Positions 13,627 through 21,716 of a stretch of 33,304 bases of DNA are shown piece by piece. Position 1 is the stretch's first letter, and each line of letters starts with the position of its first letter. The notes under the pieces were generated by a model, which saw only the letters and a program-made list of their open reading frames with translations, was not told the origin of the DNA and searched no databases. The translations under genes and the position numbers were made by a program. Source of the DNA: Parafrigoribacterium_A soli (GTDB taxonomy: Bacteria; Actinomycetota; Actinomycetes; Actinomycetales; Microbacteriaceae); assembly GCF_040227235.1 (NCBI RefSeq), contig NZ_JBELNZ010000005.1, forward strand, positions 1 through 33,304, in the 5' to 3' direction.

Positions 13627-16089
13627 TCAGCCGAGGCTCCTCACAAACCGGATGCTCTGCCTCAGCGACATGGACGGCAGGTACGCCCGCGCGAGCGCGA
13701 ATCCGATCGCCGGCAGCGCGAGCGGATCGGGGTAGGTCATCAGCAGCGGCCGGAACTCCGGCTGGAACTTCTGTTTGAAGTTCAGGAGAGACGCGAATCC
13801 ATAGACCGGTTCGAGGGTTCGTGCGAGGAAGCCGAGGAGCCGCTGCATCCGGCCGTTGTCTGCACCCGGGTCCTGGCTTCTCGCGAGCGGAGCGGCGGAG
13901 AGGCTCATCGTCTCGATGCCCTGCTGCTGCATCCGGAGCGCTGCACTCGCGATGAGAAACTCCATGACGCCGTTCATGCTGTCCGGCCGCCGGCGCATGA
14001 AGTCGAGGGTCCAGCCGACGACCTCGCCATCCTGATAGCTCGGCATCCAACTGGTCACCGCCTGAATCGTTCCGTCTTCGTCGATTGCTAGGAGCAGCGC
14101 CACGGCGGGGTCGCGCAATTCGTCGAGGCCGCCGAGCGTGAAGCCGAGCTCCGGCAGGTTTTTCTCCGCGACCCACGCCTCGGAGATGCTCTCCAACTGC
14201 GCCGTCGCGGTCACCGGCAGCGCGCGGTAGCTCGTCCATTCGGCACGCAGGTTCGATCGGGCCGCTCGATTGATCGAACTGCGTACGTCCTGCCACGCCT
14301 TGCCCTGCATGGTCCACGCCTCCGGCCGCACCACGGTCTCCTCCCCCACGACCATGGAAGACCAGCCCATCGAGGCAAACAGCGGTGCCAGGTATTCGTG
14401 CACGCTGTAGAAGACCGGTGTCCAGCCATTGTCATCGCAGAAGGTGGCGAAGTCGCGAATCGCCGCCTCGAGCGCCTCGGGCGGTCCGATCGGATCCGAG
14501 GTGGTGATCGCGACGCCGGAATAGACCCGATATGCGATCGCCACGCGGCCATCCGGTGCGAACCAGTAGCTGTTGCCGTTCCACGTCGACATCCAGCCGA
14601 GCGTGCCGCCACCGCCGACGCGCAGCATCGCGATCACTCTCTCCCGCTCGGTGGAGCTGCTGCGATTTCTCTCGGAGAAGAACACGGGAATCACGGCGAC
14701 GAGAAGCGCGATCCAGAAGGCCGGGCCGATCCATTGGTAGACGAGGCGTGACAGCGGGCCGATGGGAACGAAGGTGAGATGCTCCAACCGCAGAAACCCG
14801 ACCGGAACGAATCGCTCCGGGAGGTCGAGGAGGAGCGCGTCCGGGGTGGCGACCGGACGGAACTGATGACGAAAGAGCAGTCCGACGACGAAGTAGAGCC
14901 CGCTCAGGAAGACAAAGGCGGCGCCGACCCGGATGAGGAACCGCATGACGACGCTGCGCGGCGTGCGCACGGTGAAATGCCGCACGTTCATGGCTATGAG
15001 CACCGCGATGATGAGGGGCACGAGCACCGACACGGCCAGCCGCACTGCCGACTCGGTGCCGGATGCATTGTCGATGTCGATCGGGTTGCTGCCGAACGCC
15101 GGGAGGAACCCGTAGTAGAAGCTCGCGAGGACCGCGAGGAGCACGTTGACCGCTATCGCGATCCAGGCGGCGCTCCGGCGCCCGCGCATCATGCCGAGAC
15201 CGGCAACGATCAGCACGATGAGGGGCAGCGGTGCGAGCAGCACCGGCCCGGGGCCGTTGATCCTGGCGAGCGCGACGTCGAGACTGCACCCCGCGCTCGC
15301 CATGTGGTGCAGGCACAGGTGCCGCACGCTGCTGAGGTGCGGAAGCGCATCCCGAAACAGCAGGCCGAGCGGATGCAGCGGCCCGTACCTCGCCGGCGAG
15401 AAGATACTGACGAAAGGCCCGACGGCCGTGATCATGAGTGCTGCGGCGAGCAGGCTGCGCGCCTCGTGGTGAGAGCTGCGAGACCAGCGCGCACCCGGGC
15501 TGGGACGCGCAAGCAGGAAACCGAGGAGCAACCCCACTGCCGCCGCGATGAGCCTGAACAGATCCGAGGGCTGGCCAGAGTACAGGAACACCACGATCAC
15601 GGCGGTGAAACCGAGCACTCGCGTGCGGCGGCGCCACAGTGGGCCCGCGAAGGCGCTCGCGGTCATCACGACTCCTGTGATCGCGGTGAAGGGATCGAAG
15701 ACGATGCTTTCGCGGATGCGGACCGCCCAGGTCTCGCGAGCGAGGAGGCCGGCCGCCTGCAGCACCATCCCGAGCCCAGCACCGAGGTACGCGGTCACCA
15801 CGAAGGCGACGAGTGTTCGCCACCATCCCATGAGCTGCTCGGATGCGCCGACAAGGAAGACGAGGGCGGCCATCGAGACGAGCAACTCGAGCGTGCTGGT
15901 GGCGAAGAAGACCGATGTCAGCGGCGACAACAGGTTGTGGCTGTCGTTGAAGGCATCGAGGCCGGTTCCCACGAGCACTCGTAGCCGCGGCCCCGGTCCG
16001 TGCAGCGCCGAACCGGTGACGAAGGCGAGAACGAGCATCAGCGCGGCCGCGGACAGGCTCAGCCGCCGCGACCTGATCCAGCCGTTCAT
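13627..16089 (-). CDS. MprF-like aminoacyl-lipid synthase (rhomboid-like N-terminus plus DUF2156)
   Basis: An 820-residue membrane protein. About the first 480 residues are hydrophobic helices. The first ~200 resemble a rhomboid fold (SHNLLSPL...E..MGWWR) but show no GxSG serine, so proteolysis is unlikely. The C-terminal ~330 residues form the cytosolic LPG_synthase_C (DUF2156) domain, with TTSDPIGPPEALE, FCDDNGWTPVFYSVHE, GEETVVRPEAW, DVRSSINRAARS and LNFKQKFQPEFRP. This domain transfers an amino acid from aminoacyl-tRNA to membrane lipid. In Corynebacterium a homologue works with an upstream esterase to make alanyl-diacylglycerol and alanyl-PG. Here the ATG at 16089 overlaps such an esterase gene as ATGA. 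The amino acid used cannot be read from sequence. The longer frame to 16605 is an esterase shadow. Confidence 0.85.
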   Translation of the reverse strand: MNGWIRSRRLSLSAAALMLVLAFVTGSALHGPGPRLRVLVGTGLDAFNDSHNLLSPLTSVFFATSTLELLVSMAALVFLVGASEQLMGWWRTLVAFVVTAYLGAGLGMVLQAAGLLARETWAVRIRESIVFDPFTAITGVVMTASAFAGPLWRRRTRVLGFTAVIVVFLYSGQPSDLFRLIAAAVGLLLGFLLARPSPGARWSRSSHHEARSLLAAALMITAVGPFVSIFSPARYGPLHPLGLLFRDALPHLSSVRHLCLHHMASAGCSLDVALARINGPGPVLLAPLPLIVLIVAGLGMMRGRRSAAWIAIAVNVLLAVLASFYYGFLPAFGSNPIDIDNASGTESAVRLAVSVLVPLIIAVLIAMNVRHFTVRTPRSVVMRFLIRVGAAFVFLSGLYFVVGLLFRHQFRPVATPDALLLDLPERFVPVGFLRLEHLTFVPIGPLSRLVYQWIGPAFWIALLVAVIPVFFSERNRSSSTERERVIAMLRVGGGGTLGWMSTWNGNSYWFAPDGRVAIAYRVYSGVAITTSDPIGPPEALEAAIRDFATFCDDNGWTPVFYSVHEYLAPLFASMGWSSMVVGEETVVRPEAWTMQGKAWQDVRSSINRAARSNLRAEWTSYRALPVTATAQLESISEAWVAEKNLPELGFTLGGLDELRDPAVALLLAIDEDGTIQAVTSWMPSYQDGEVVGWTLDFMRRRPDSMNGVMEFLIASAALRMQQQGIETMSLSAAPLARSQDPGADNGRMQRLLGFLARTLEPVYGFASLLNFKQKFQPEFRPLLMTYPDPLALPAIGFALARAYLPSMSLRQSIRFVRSLG

Positions 16090-17450
16090 CGCAGGGACCA
16101 TTCCGCACCGAACAGGCGCAGGGCCCGAATGAGCGCGTACTGCACGGTGTGCCAGTCGTGGGCCGTGTCGGGTGAGGTGAACGTGTGCACGTCCATTCCT
16201 GCCGCGGCGGCGGCGTGCGCAACGGTGACCGAGCCCGGCCCGAATCTCGTGTCTTTGGCTCCCACGGCAAAGATCGCGAGGGTGTGTGGCGGGTACGGCG
16301 CCCCCGCCGCGAGCAGCGCGAGGGGTGAGGACTGCCGATAGCGATCCGCCGAACCACCGAACGCATCCTTGATGGTGGCGGAGATGGAACCACGGTGAGG
16401 CGCGACCTGTCCGGCGATGTCCAGGATGCCCCCGTACAACTCCGGGTGCTCCGCCCCCAGCTGGATCGAACAGGTACCGCCCTGAGAGAATCCGCCGATG
16501 GCCCAGTAGCGCGGTCCGTTGAGCACGTGCAGGTGCGATCTCACCCAGTTCGGCACGTCGACGGTCAGATAGGTCGCCGAGTTGCCGAGCGGGGAGTCGA
16601 CGCACATCGGGTTGGCCTCGGGCGCACCGAGCTGGTCGGGGACGACGACGATCGGGGCGAGTCCGCGGTGCGCGCTCGCGTAGGCGTCGGCGATCGAGGG
16701 CAGGGCGCCCGAGGTCACGATGTTGGAGGGGGCGCCCGGCTGGCCCGAGAGCATCACGAGCACCGGGAGCGCGGGAGCGTTTGCCGCGAGCGCCGCTGGC
16801 GGCAGGTAGACGACGGCGGGACGGGCATCGAAATGCGAGACCGTCGCGGGAATGTCAATGAGTCCCTCGCGTCCCTTCATCCGCAGGTCCGCGGGCGGGG
16901 TCCAGTCCGCCAGCGTGGCGTGCGACCGCAGCGTGGAGAGAAAGTCGAGGCTCAGGGGCGGAATGATCGTCTTGCCGAAGAGCTGTCCGAGCGCCGGGAA
17001 CTCCCCGACATCCGCGTTGATGCCCAGGCCGCCCGCCAGCAGCGACAGCACTATCGAGAACGCGGCGACCACGGTGCGCCAACGCTCACGCCCGCTCAGG
17101 TTCGCGATCGCCAGGGCGACGCCGGCGACGGTCGCAGCGGTCCACAGGCGCGTCGGCACACTGAGCGCAACGCCGAAACTGTCCCACACGTCGCTCACGA
17201 GCCACGCGAATATCCAGCCCACGAGCGCTCCGCAGGCGGCGGCAACCAGGCTGATAACGAGGCGTCGCACGGGACGCCGTGTGAGCAGGACGACGACGGC
17301 TGCGCCAGCGAGCACGTAAACGACAGTGGGAACCGGTCCGTCGACCAGCCTCAGGTGCCATAGTCCATCAAGCACGTCGTCCCGCTCCTCCGCCCGGCCA
17401 GAGGTCCAGTATGTGGCGCTCGAGAGCGGCGAAGGCACGTCAACGGTCAT
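16086..17450 (-). CDS. Membrane-anchored alpha/beta-hydrolase esterase (esterase D/antigen 85-like)
   Basis: A 454-residue protein with four predicted N-terminal membrane helices (about residues 41-57, 65-85, 103-118 and 127-142), followed by an alpha/beta-hydrolase domain. The nucleophile elbow is GGFSQGG (Ser322). Asp400 (VGAKD) and His431 (TAHDW) complete a plausible triad. The fold resembles putative esterase/mycolyltransferase proteins. The active domain probably faces outside, but topology is inferred. It couples to the MprF-like gene by an ATGA overlap. In Corynebacterium the esterase upstream of an aaPGS homologue is needed for alanyl-PG formation, so a lipid-alanylation role fits. 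The start is uncertain: ATG 17450 was chosen, but an ATG at 17480 would add ten residues. Neither has a clear RBS. Confidence 0.8.
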   Translation of the reverse strand: MTVDVPSPLSSATYWTSGRAEERDDVLDGLWHLRLVDGPVPTVVYVLAGAAVVVLLTRRPVRRLVISLVAAACGALVGWIFAWLVSDVWDSFGVALSVPTRLWTAATVAGVALAIANLSGRERWRTVVAAFSIVLSLLAGGLGINADVGEFPALGQLFGKTIIPPLSLDFLSTLRSHATLADWTPPADLRMKGREGLIDIPATVSHFDARPAVVYLPPAALAANAPALPVLVMLSGQPGAPSNIVTSGALPSIADAYASAHRGLAPIVVVPDQLGAPEANPMCVDSPLGNSATYLTVDVPNWVRSHLHVLNGPRYWAIGGFSQGGTCSIQLGAEHPELYGGILDIAGQVAPHRGSISATIKDAFGGSADRYRQSSPLALLAAGAPYPPHTLAIFAVGAKDTRFGPGSVTVAHAAAAAGMDVHTFTSPDTAHDWHTVQYALIRALRLFGAEWSLR

Positions 17451-17517
17451 CCTGAGGGAACGTTCAGCACCCGCGCTCATTCGCGCAGCGGGTTCACAGG
17501 ACGCCGAAGGAGCGTGG

Positions 17518-18915
17518 TCAGTCGACGGCCAGCGCGAGTACCGGCGAGATCGTGGTTGCCCGGCGTGCGGGAGCCTGCGCCGCGGCGAGCGTGAGCAGTG
17601 CGGCACCGACGACGAGGATGACGAGGAGCAACCACGGGATTGACGGCCAGACGAGCCCCGGGCTGCCCCAGATAGAGCCGAGCAGGGACTGCGCTCCGGC
17701 CCAGCCGTACACCACACCGAGGATCAAGCCCAGACCGACGGCGGCGATCGTCATCTGCGCGCTCTCGGCCACGATCATCCCGCGCACCTGCCTGCCGGTG
17801 AAGCCGAGTGCACGCAGAAGGCCGAGCTCTCGCGTGCGTTGGAGCACGTTCAACGAGAGGTTGTTGATCATACCGAAGGCGGCGATGAGGGCCGAAAAGC
17901 CGATGAGCGTGGTGAAGACGCCCAGGGTGACCGACAGCACCTGATCCGCACCCTGATAGCTGCCGGGTTCGGTCGCCATGGCCTGCTCGATCATGCTCGA
18001 GTAGTTGTGAGCGGCCACGGCGAAGGTGGTGATGAGCGTCACACCGATGACGAGGCCGATCGCGGTACGGGAACTGCGCTCCGGGTATCGCAGCGCGTTT
18101 TCGGCCGCGAGCTTGGTCGGCGCGGACCGGCCGAGCAGTCGCCCACTCATCCTCAACGCGAGAGGCATGACCAGGTGCGCTCCCACCACGACGCCGCTGA
18201 AGGACACGACGCCGCCGACGAAGGCGAGGAGGAAGCCCAGCATGGATACCAAGCCGAGCGCGGCTCCCAGACCGAGTACCAGCATGCCTCCGAAGAACAG
18301 CACGGCCGCCACCGCGTTCCTCACCGGTCGATGCAGGGTCTCCTCGCGCGTCGCCTCCTGCGCCGTGCCGATGGCCTGGATCGGCGTGACGCCCAGCACC
18401 CTGCGGGAGCCGACCCACGATGCTGCCCACGTGGACAGCACGACGATCGCCGTGGGGAGAACGATGAGCGGGTTGACCGAGCCGTAGTCGAGGGCAGGGA
18501 CCGATCCCATCGCCGCTGCAATTCGGATGCCGCCAACGGTGAGCGCGAGTCCGACGGCCGCGCCGATCGCGGCACCCACCACGCCCACCAGGAGCCCCTC
18601 GCGCGCGACGGCACGCCGCAGGGACGAGGCGCTCGAGCCGATCAGCCGCATGAGCGCGATCGTTCTCGTGCGGCTGGCGATGATGGTCGCAAAGGTGTTG
18701 GCGGTCACGATCGAGCCGACGTAGACCGCGATGAGAATGAAGACACCCGCAACGAGCAGCAGCGCGATCTGCACGGATTCGTGTTTCGAAATCTGGTTGC
18801 CTGCAACGATCTGCGTCAGGTAGGAGGTGGCCTGGATGAGCCCCGCGCCGAAGGCGGCGCTCAGCGCGGTGACGAGGATGCTCGATCGGTGGTCCCGCGT
18901 GGTCATACCCCTCAC
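17518..18915 (-). CDS. ABC transporter permease, FtsX/MacB type with reduced extracellular domains
   Basis: A 465-residue permease containing two FtsX-like membrane modules. The first (about 20-190) has cytoplasmic coupling segments such as SRTRTIALMRLIGSS. The second (about 290-465) carries QRTRELGLLRALGFTGRQV, the usual coupling-helix consensus. MacB- and LolC-type permeases have a large extracytoplasmic domain after the first helix. Here only a few tens of residues separate TM1 from TM2, so the protein looks stripped down. It starts at GTG (18913-18915), overlapping the ATPase stop as GTGA; an ATG nine bases on is possible. Substrate unknown. The adjacent two-component system and MprF-like enzyme suggest export of, or resistance to, a membrane-active compound. 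Confidence 0.85.
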   Translation of the reverse strand: MRGMTTRDHRSSILVTALSAAFGAGLIQATSYLTQIVAGNQISKHESVQIALLLVAGVFILIAVYVGSIVTANTFATIIASRTRTIALMRLIGSSASSLRRAVAREGLLVGVVGAAIGAAVGLALTVGGIRIAAAMGSVPALDYGSVNPLIVLPTAIVVLSTWAASWVGSRRVLGVTPIQAIGTAQEATREETLHRPVRNAVAAVLFFGGMLVLGLGAALGLVSMLGFLLAFVGGVVSFSGVVVGAHLVMPLALRMSGRLLGRSAPTKLAAENALRYPERSSRTAIGLVIGVTLITTFAVAAHNYSSMIEQAMATEPGSYQGADQVLSVTLGVFTTLIGFSALIAAFGMINNLSLNVLQRTRELGLLRALGFTGRQVRGMIVAESAQMTIAAVGLGLILGVVYGWAGAQSLLGSIWGSPGLVWPSIPWLLLVILVVGAALLTLAAAQAPARRATTISPVLALAVD

Positions 18916-19673
18916 GCGCTCTGCTCCATGGCGAGCATAAAGCTCGAGATCTCCTCCGGCGTTGAGCGACCGCGGTCTTCCACGACACGGCCGTCGGCGA
19001 GAAACACGATGCGATCGGCGTAGCTTGCTGCGATGGGGTCGTGCGTGACCATGGCGATGGACTGGCCGTAGTCGGCGCTGGCCGCGGCGAGCAGGGAGAG
19101 TACCTCGCGACCGGTGCGCGAGTCGAGGTTTCCGGTGGGCTCGTCGGCGAACACGAGGTCGGGACGCGTGGCGAGCGCGCGCGCGATCGCCACCCTCTGC
19201 TGCTGGCCGCCCGAGAGCTGGTGCGGCCGGTGCGTGAGCCGGTGTCCGAGACCGAGCGACTCGATGAGACCAGAGATCCAGGATGTCTCGGCGAGGCTGG
19301 GGCGACGCCCATCCAGCTCGAAGGGCAGGTAGATGTTGCCGTTCACGTCGAGGGTGGGCACGAGGTTGAATGACTGGAACACGAAGCCCACCCGACGCCG
19401 GCGCAGCACGGTCAGATGCCCGTCGTCAAGATCGGTGATCTCGGTGTCGCCGAGCCAGGCTCGCCCCGAGGTGGGAGAGTCGAGGCCGGCCATGATGTGC
19501 ATGAGCGTGGACTTGCCGGAACCGCTCGGCCCCATGATCGCCGTGAACTGGCCCACGGCGATGCCGAGTGACACATCGTCGAGCGCGCTGACGAGAGTGG
19601 AGCCCGCCCCGTAGGACTTGGTCAGGTGGGAGACACGGGCGACGAGGCCCGCTTCGCTGCGATTGAATGCCAT
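18912..19673 (-). CDS. ABC transporter ATP-binding protein (LolD/MacB type)
   Basis: A 253-residue nucleotide-binding subunit that partners the FtsX-type permease encoded immediately downstream. Walker A is GPSGSGKST (48-56), the signature LSGGQQQR is near 148-155, Walker B with the catalytic Glu is LVFADEPTGNLDS, and the switch His is in MVTHD. The LSGGQQQR/EPTGNLDS combination is typical of the LolD/FtsE/MacB branch, which works by mechanotransmission rather than classical import. Its stop overlaps the permease start as GTGA. It lies 78 bp after the response regulator gene and has its own -10-like hexamer (TAGCGT), so it may be transcribed separately from, yet controlled by, the upstream two-component genes. 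Confidence 0.93.
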   Translation of the reverse strand: MAFNRSEAGLVARVSHLTKSYGAGSTLVSALDDVSLGIAVGQFTAIMGPSGSGKSTLMHIMAGLDSPTSGRAWLGDTEITDLDDGHLTVLRRRRVGFVFQSFNLVPTLDVNGNIYLPFELDGRRPSLAETSWISGLIESLGLGHRLTHRPHQLSGGQQQRVAIARALATRPDLVFADEPTGNLDSRTGREVLSLLAAASADYGQSIAMVTHDPIAASYADRIVFLADGRVVEDRGRSTPEEISSFMLAMEQSA

Positions 19674-19679
19674 GGTTCC

Positions 19680-19685
19680 ACGCTA
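19680..19685 (-). promoter_or_regulatory. Putative -10 element for leaderless ABC-esterase-mprF transcript
   Basis: Minus-strand TAGCGT at -12 to -7 from the ATG at 19673. It is identical in sequence and spacing to the alr element at 11672-11677. It would give the ABC transporter, esterase and MprF-like genes a promoter of their own in the 78-bp gap after the regulator gene. Confidence 0.45.
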
Positions 19686-19751
19686 GGTCGGCAGCGCATC
19701 CGCCTCGTCAGTCGCTCGTCGTTCGTCGCTACATCCGGAGGATGATTCGCG

Positions 19752-20420
19752 CTACTCGTTGAGCCCGTGCTCGAAGGCGAAGACGACGAGCTGCACCCGG
19801 TCGCGCAGCCCGAGCTTGGCCAGAATGCGGCTGATGTGCGTCTTCACGGTCGCCTCGCTCAGGTACTCCCCCGCCGCGATCTCGGAGTTGCTCAGCCCCC
19901 TCGCCGCGAGCACGAAGATGTCGCGCTCCCTCGCGGTGAGGGCCGCGAACGCCGCCGGCTCGGCAGGTCTGCGCTGGCTGCCATCGAAGTGTTCGAAGAG
20001 CTCGCGAGTTGCCGAGGCCGCGATCACCGCATTGCCGGCGTGCACGGTTCGGATGGAGGCGAGCAGGAACTCGGGGTCGGCATCCTTCAACAGAAAGCCG
20101 CTCGCGCCGCCGCGGATCGCACGCGTCGCCGCCTCGTCGAGGTCGAAGGTGGTGAGCACGATGATGCGGGGCGCGGGAACGCCCCGGTGATCGGCGTCTG
20201 CCAGGATGGCGATGGTGGCGGCGATGCCGTCCATGACGGGCATGCGGATGTCCATGAGAATAACGTCGGGTCTCGCCGCGACGACCATCGCCACGGCTTC
20301 GCTGCCGTCGCCCGCCTCACCGACGAACTCCAGATCCGGCTGCGAGGCGACGAGCATGCGGATTCCCGCGCGGAACAGCGACTGGTCGTCGACCAGCGCG
20401 ACGCGGATCGGATCGCTCAC
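19752..20420 (-). CDS. NarL/FixJ-family response regulator
   Basis: A 222-residue two-component regulator. The receiver domain (1-120) has the acidic pair VDDQ near residue 11, phospho-acceptor Asp57 in VILMDIRMP, Thr in LTTFD and Lys in LKDAD. A C-terminal LuxR-type helix-turn-helix (about 155-222) shows LTARERDIFVLAARGLSNSEIA and EATVKTHISRILAKLGLRDR. It binds DNA when phosphorylated by the kinase encoded just upstream, whose stop overlaps its GTG start as GTGA. The obvious candidate target is the ABC-esterase-MprF set 78 bp downstream, inferred from position only. Confidence 0.93.
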   Translation of the reverse strand: MSDPIRVALVDDQSLFRAGIRMLVASQPDLEFVGEAGDGSEAVAMVVAARPDVILMDIRMPVMDGIAATIAILADADHRGVPAPRIIVLTTFDLDEAATRAIRGGASGFLLKDADPEFLLASIRTVHAGNAVIAASATRELFEHFDGSQRRPAEPAAFAALTARERDIFVLAARGLSNSEIAAGEYLSEATVKTHISRILAKLGLRDRVQLVVFAFEHGLNE

Positions 20421-21640
20421 GAACTCACGCCCGCTTTCGTGGAGAGGGGAAGGGTGGTTGCGACGACGTAGCGCCGCGCGTCCTGCTGCCCCGCCGTGAA
20501 CGTGCCGCCCCAGAGCACCGCTCGTTCGCGCATGCCGGCCAGACCGTGTCCGTCTGGCGTCCTGTCCGCGTCGACTCGCGAAGCATCCATCCCGTTGCTC
20601 ACCGTCACGGTCACCGAGTTGGGGCTCCAGTCGAAGCGCACGACCGCGGCGGCGGAGCGGTCGCCGTGCCGAAGCGCATTCGTGAGCGCCTCCTGCACGA
20701 TGCGATAGATCGCGAGCTGCTGACCCGTGGCGAGCGCGACGGGTTCGCCGACCACCTCGACATCAACCCCCAGGCCGGATGACCGCAACTGCTCGAACAG
20801 TCGCTCGAGGTCCGCCAGCACAGGTTGCGGTGCCTCGCCCTGGCTGTGCCGAAGCTGGCCCAGCAGCACGCGCACGTCGGCGAGAGCGTCCCGGGCCGTG
20901 CCTGCGATGGTCGTGAGGGCCGCGTCGACCGCATCCGGATCGTGTTCGCGGGCATACCTCGCGCCATCCGCCTGGGCGATGACGACCGCGAGCGAGTGCG
21001 CGACAACGTCGTGCATGTCGCGCGCGATGCGGTTGCGCTCCTGCTCCACCACAGTCTCGTTCTGCGCGTCGATGCGTCGGCGCTCGGCAAGGATCCTCGC
21101 CTGGCTGATCTCGCGATTGACCCGCCAGCTCTTCGCGAGCAGGCCGAGGGTCCAGCTGAGCGCGAAGACGGTGAGCGCGACGAAGAACAGGATGAGCATC
21201 GAGAACGCCCAGTGCGGCAGCGCGACGCCCACGCAGGAGCCATCGGGAGTGGTGGCACAGTTGGGCGTGAACAGCAGGCTGCGCAGTGAACTGTAGATCG
21301 CCACGATGATCGCGCCGATGCCGCTCGACGCGAGCCCGGACCATTTGACCAGCGGCGTGCCGTAGCACGCCGTGGCGTAGAGCACAGGAAGGATCGCCAG
21401 GTTGGAGCTGTCTGGATCGAGACCGGCGAGAACCTGAAGGATCGCACCAGCCCAGGCGATGGCCAGCGCGAGCGCGGGGCTCTTCCGCCGCAGCGCGAGT
21501 GCGGCCGCCATCGCGACGACCACGAAGAGCATCACGACGGACTCCATGCCGAGCGTCAACCGCAGCAGGAAGCAGCAGGCCGCGAGCGTGAGGTCGAACG
21601 CCAACTGGCGCGCCGTGATGGTGCGGAACATGTGTTCCAC
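20417..21640 (-). CDS. Membrane sensor histidine kinase (HisKA_3, NarL-type partner)
   Basis: About 407 residues. The N-terminal half contains roughly six membrane helices with short loops. One outside loop (about 124-140) carries two cysteines (128 and 136) that could form a disulfide. After a coiled-coil-like linker, the dimerisation domain has phospho-acceptor His210 in RNRIARDMHDVVAHS, followed by a HATPase domain with ALTNALRHG (N box) and DGHGLAGMRERA (G box). Such few-loop kinases typically sense the membrane or partner transporters. I chose GTG 21640 because GGGAAG lies eight bases upstream. ATG 21631 and ATG 21697 are alternatives. It overlaps the response regulator as GTGA. Confidence 0.88.
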   Translation of the reverse strand: MEHMFRTITARQLAFDLTLAACCFLLRLTLGMESVVMLFVVVAMAAALALRRKSPALALAIAWAGAILQVLAGLDPDSSNLAILPVLYATACYGTPLVKWSGLASSGIGAIIVAIYSSLRSLLFTPNCATTPDGSCVGVALPHWAFSMLILFFVALTVFALSWTLGLLAKSWRVNREISQARILAERRRIDAQNETVVEQERNRIARDMHDVVAHSLAVVIAQADGARYAREHDPDAVDAALTTIAGTARDALADVRVLLGQLRHSQGEAPQPVLADLERLFEQLRSSGLGVDVEVVGEPVALATGQQLAIYRIVQEALTNALRHGDRSAAAVVRFDWSPNSVTVTVSNGMDASRVDADRTPDGHGLAGMRERAVLWGGTFTAGQQDARRYVVATTLPLSTKAGVSS

Positions 21641-21716
21641 GGTAGAGGCTTCCCGGCTCGCCGGAGCGGATCTCACCCTCGAGCGAGTCAAGATCATCCT
21701 GTGGATGTAGTCGGGC

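Noticed and set aside
13627..16605. A single 992-residue protein starting at 16605
   Set aside because: The N-terminal part lies antiparallel in frame to the esterase gene and is Arg-rich shadow. The ATG at 16089 coupled by ATGA to the esterase is the sensible start.
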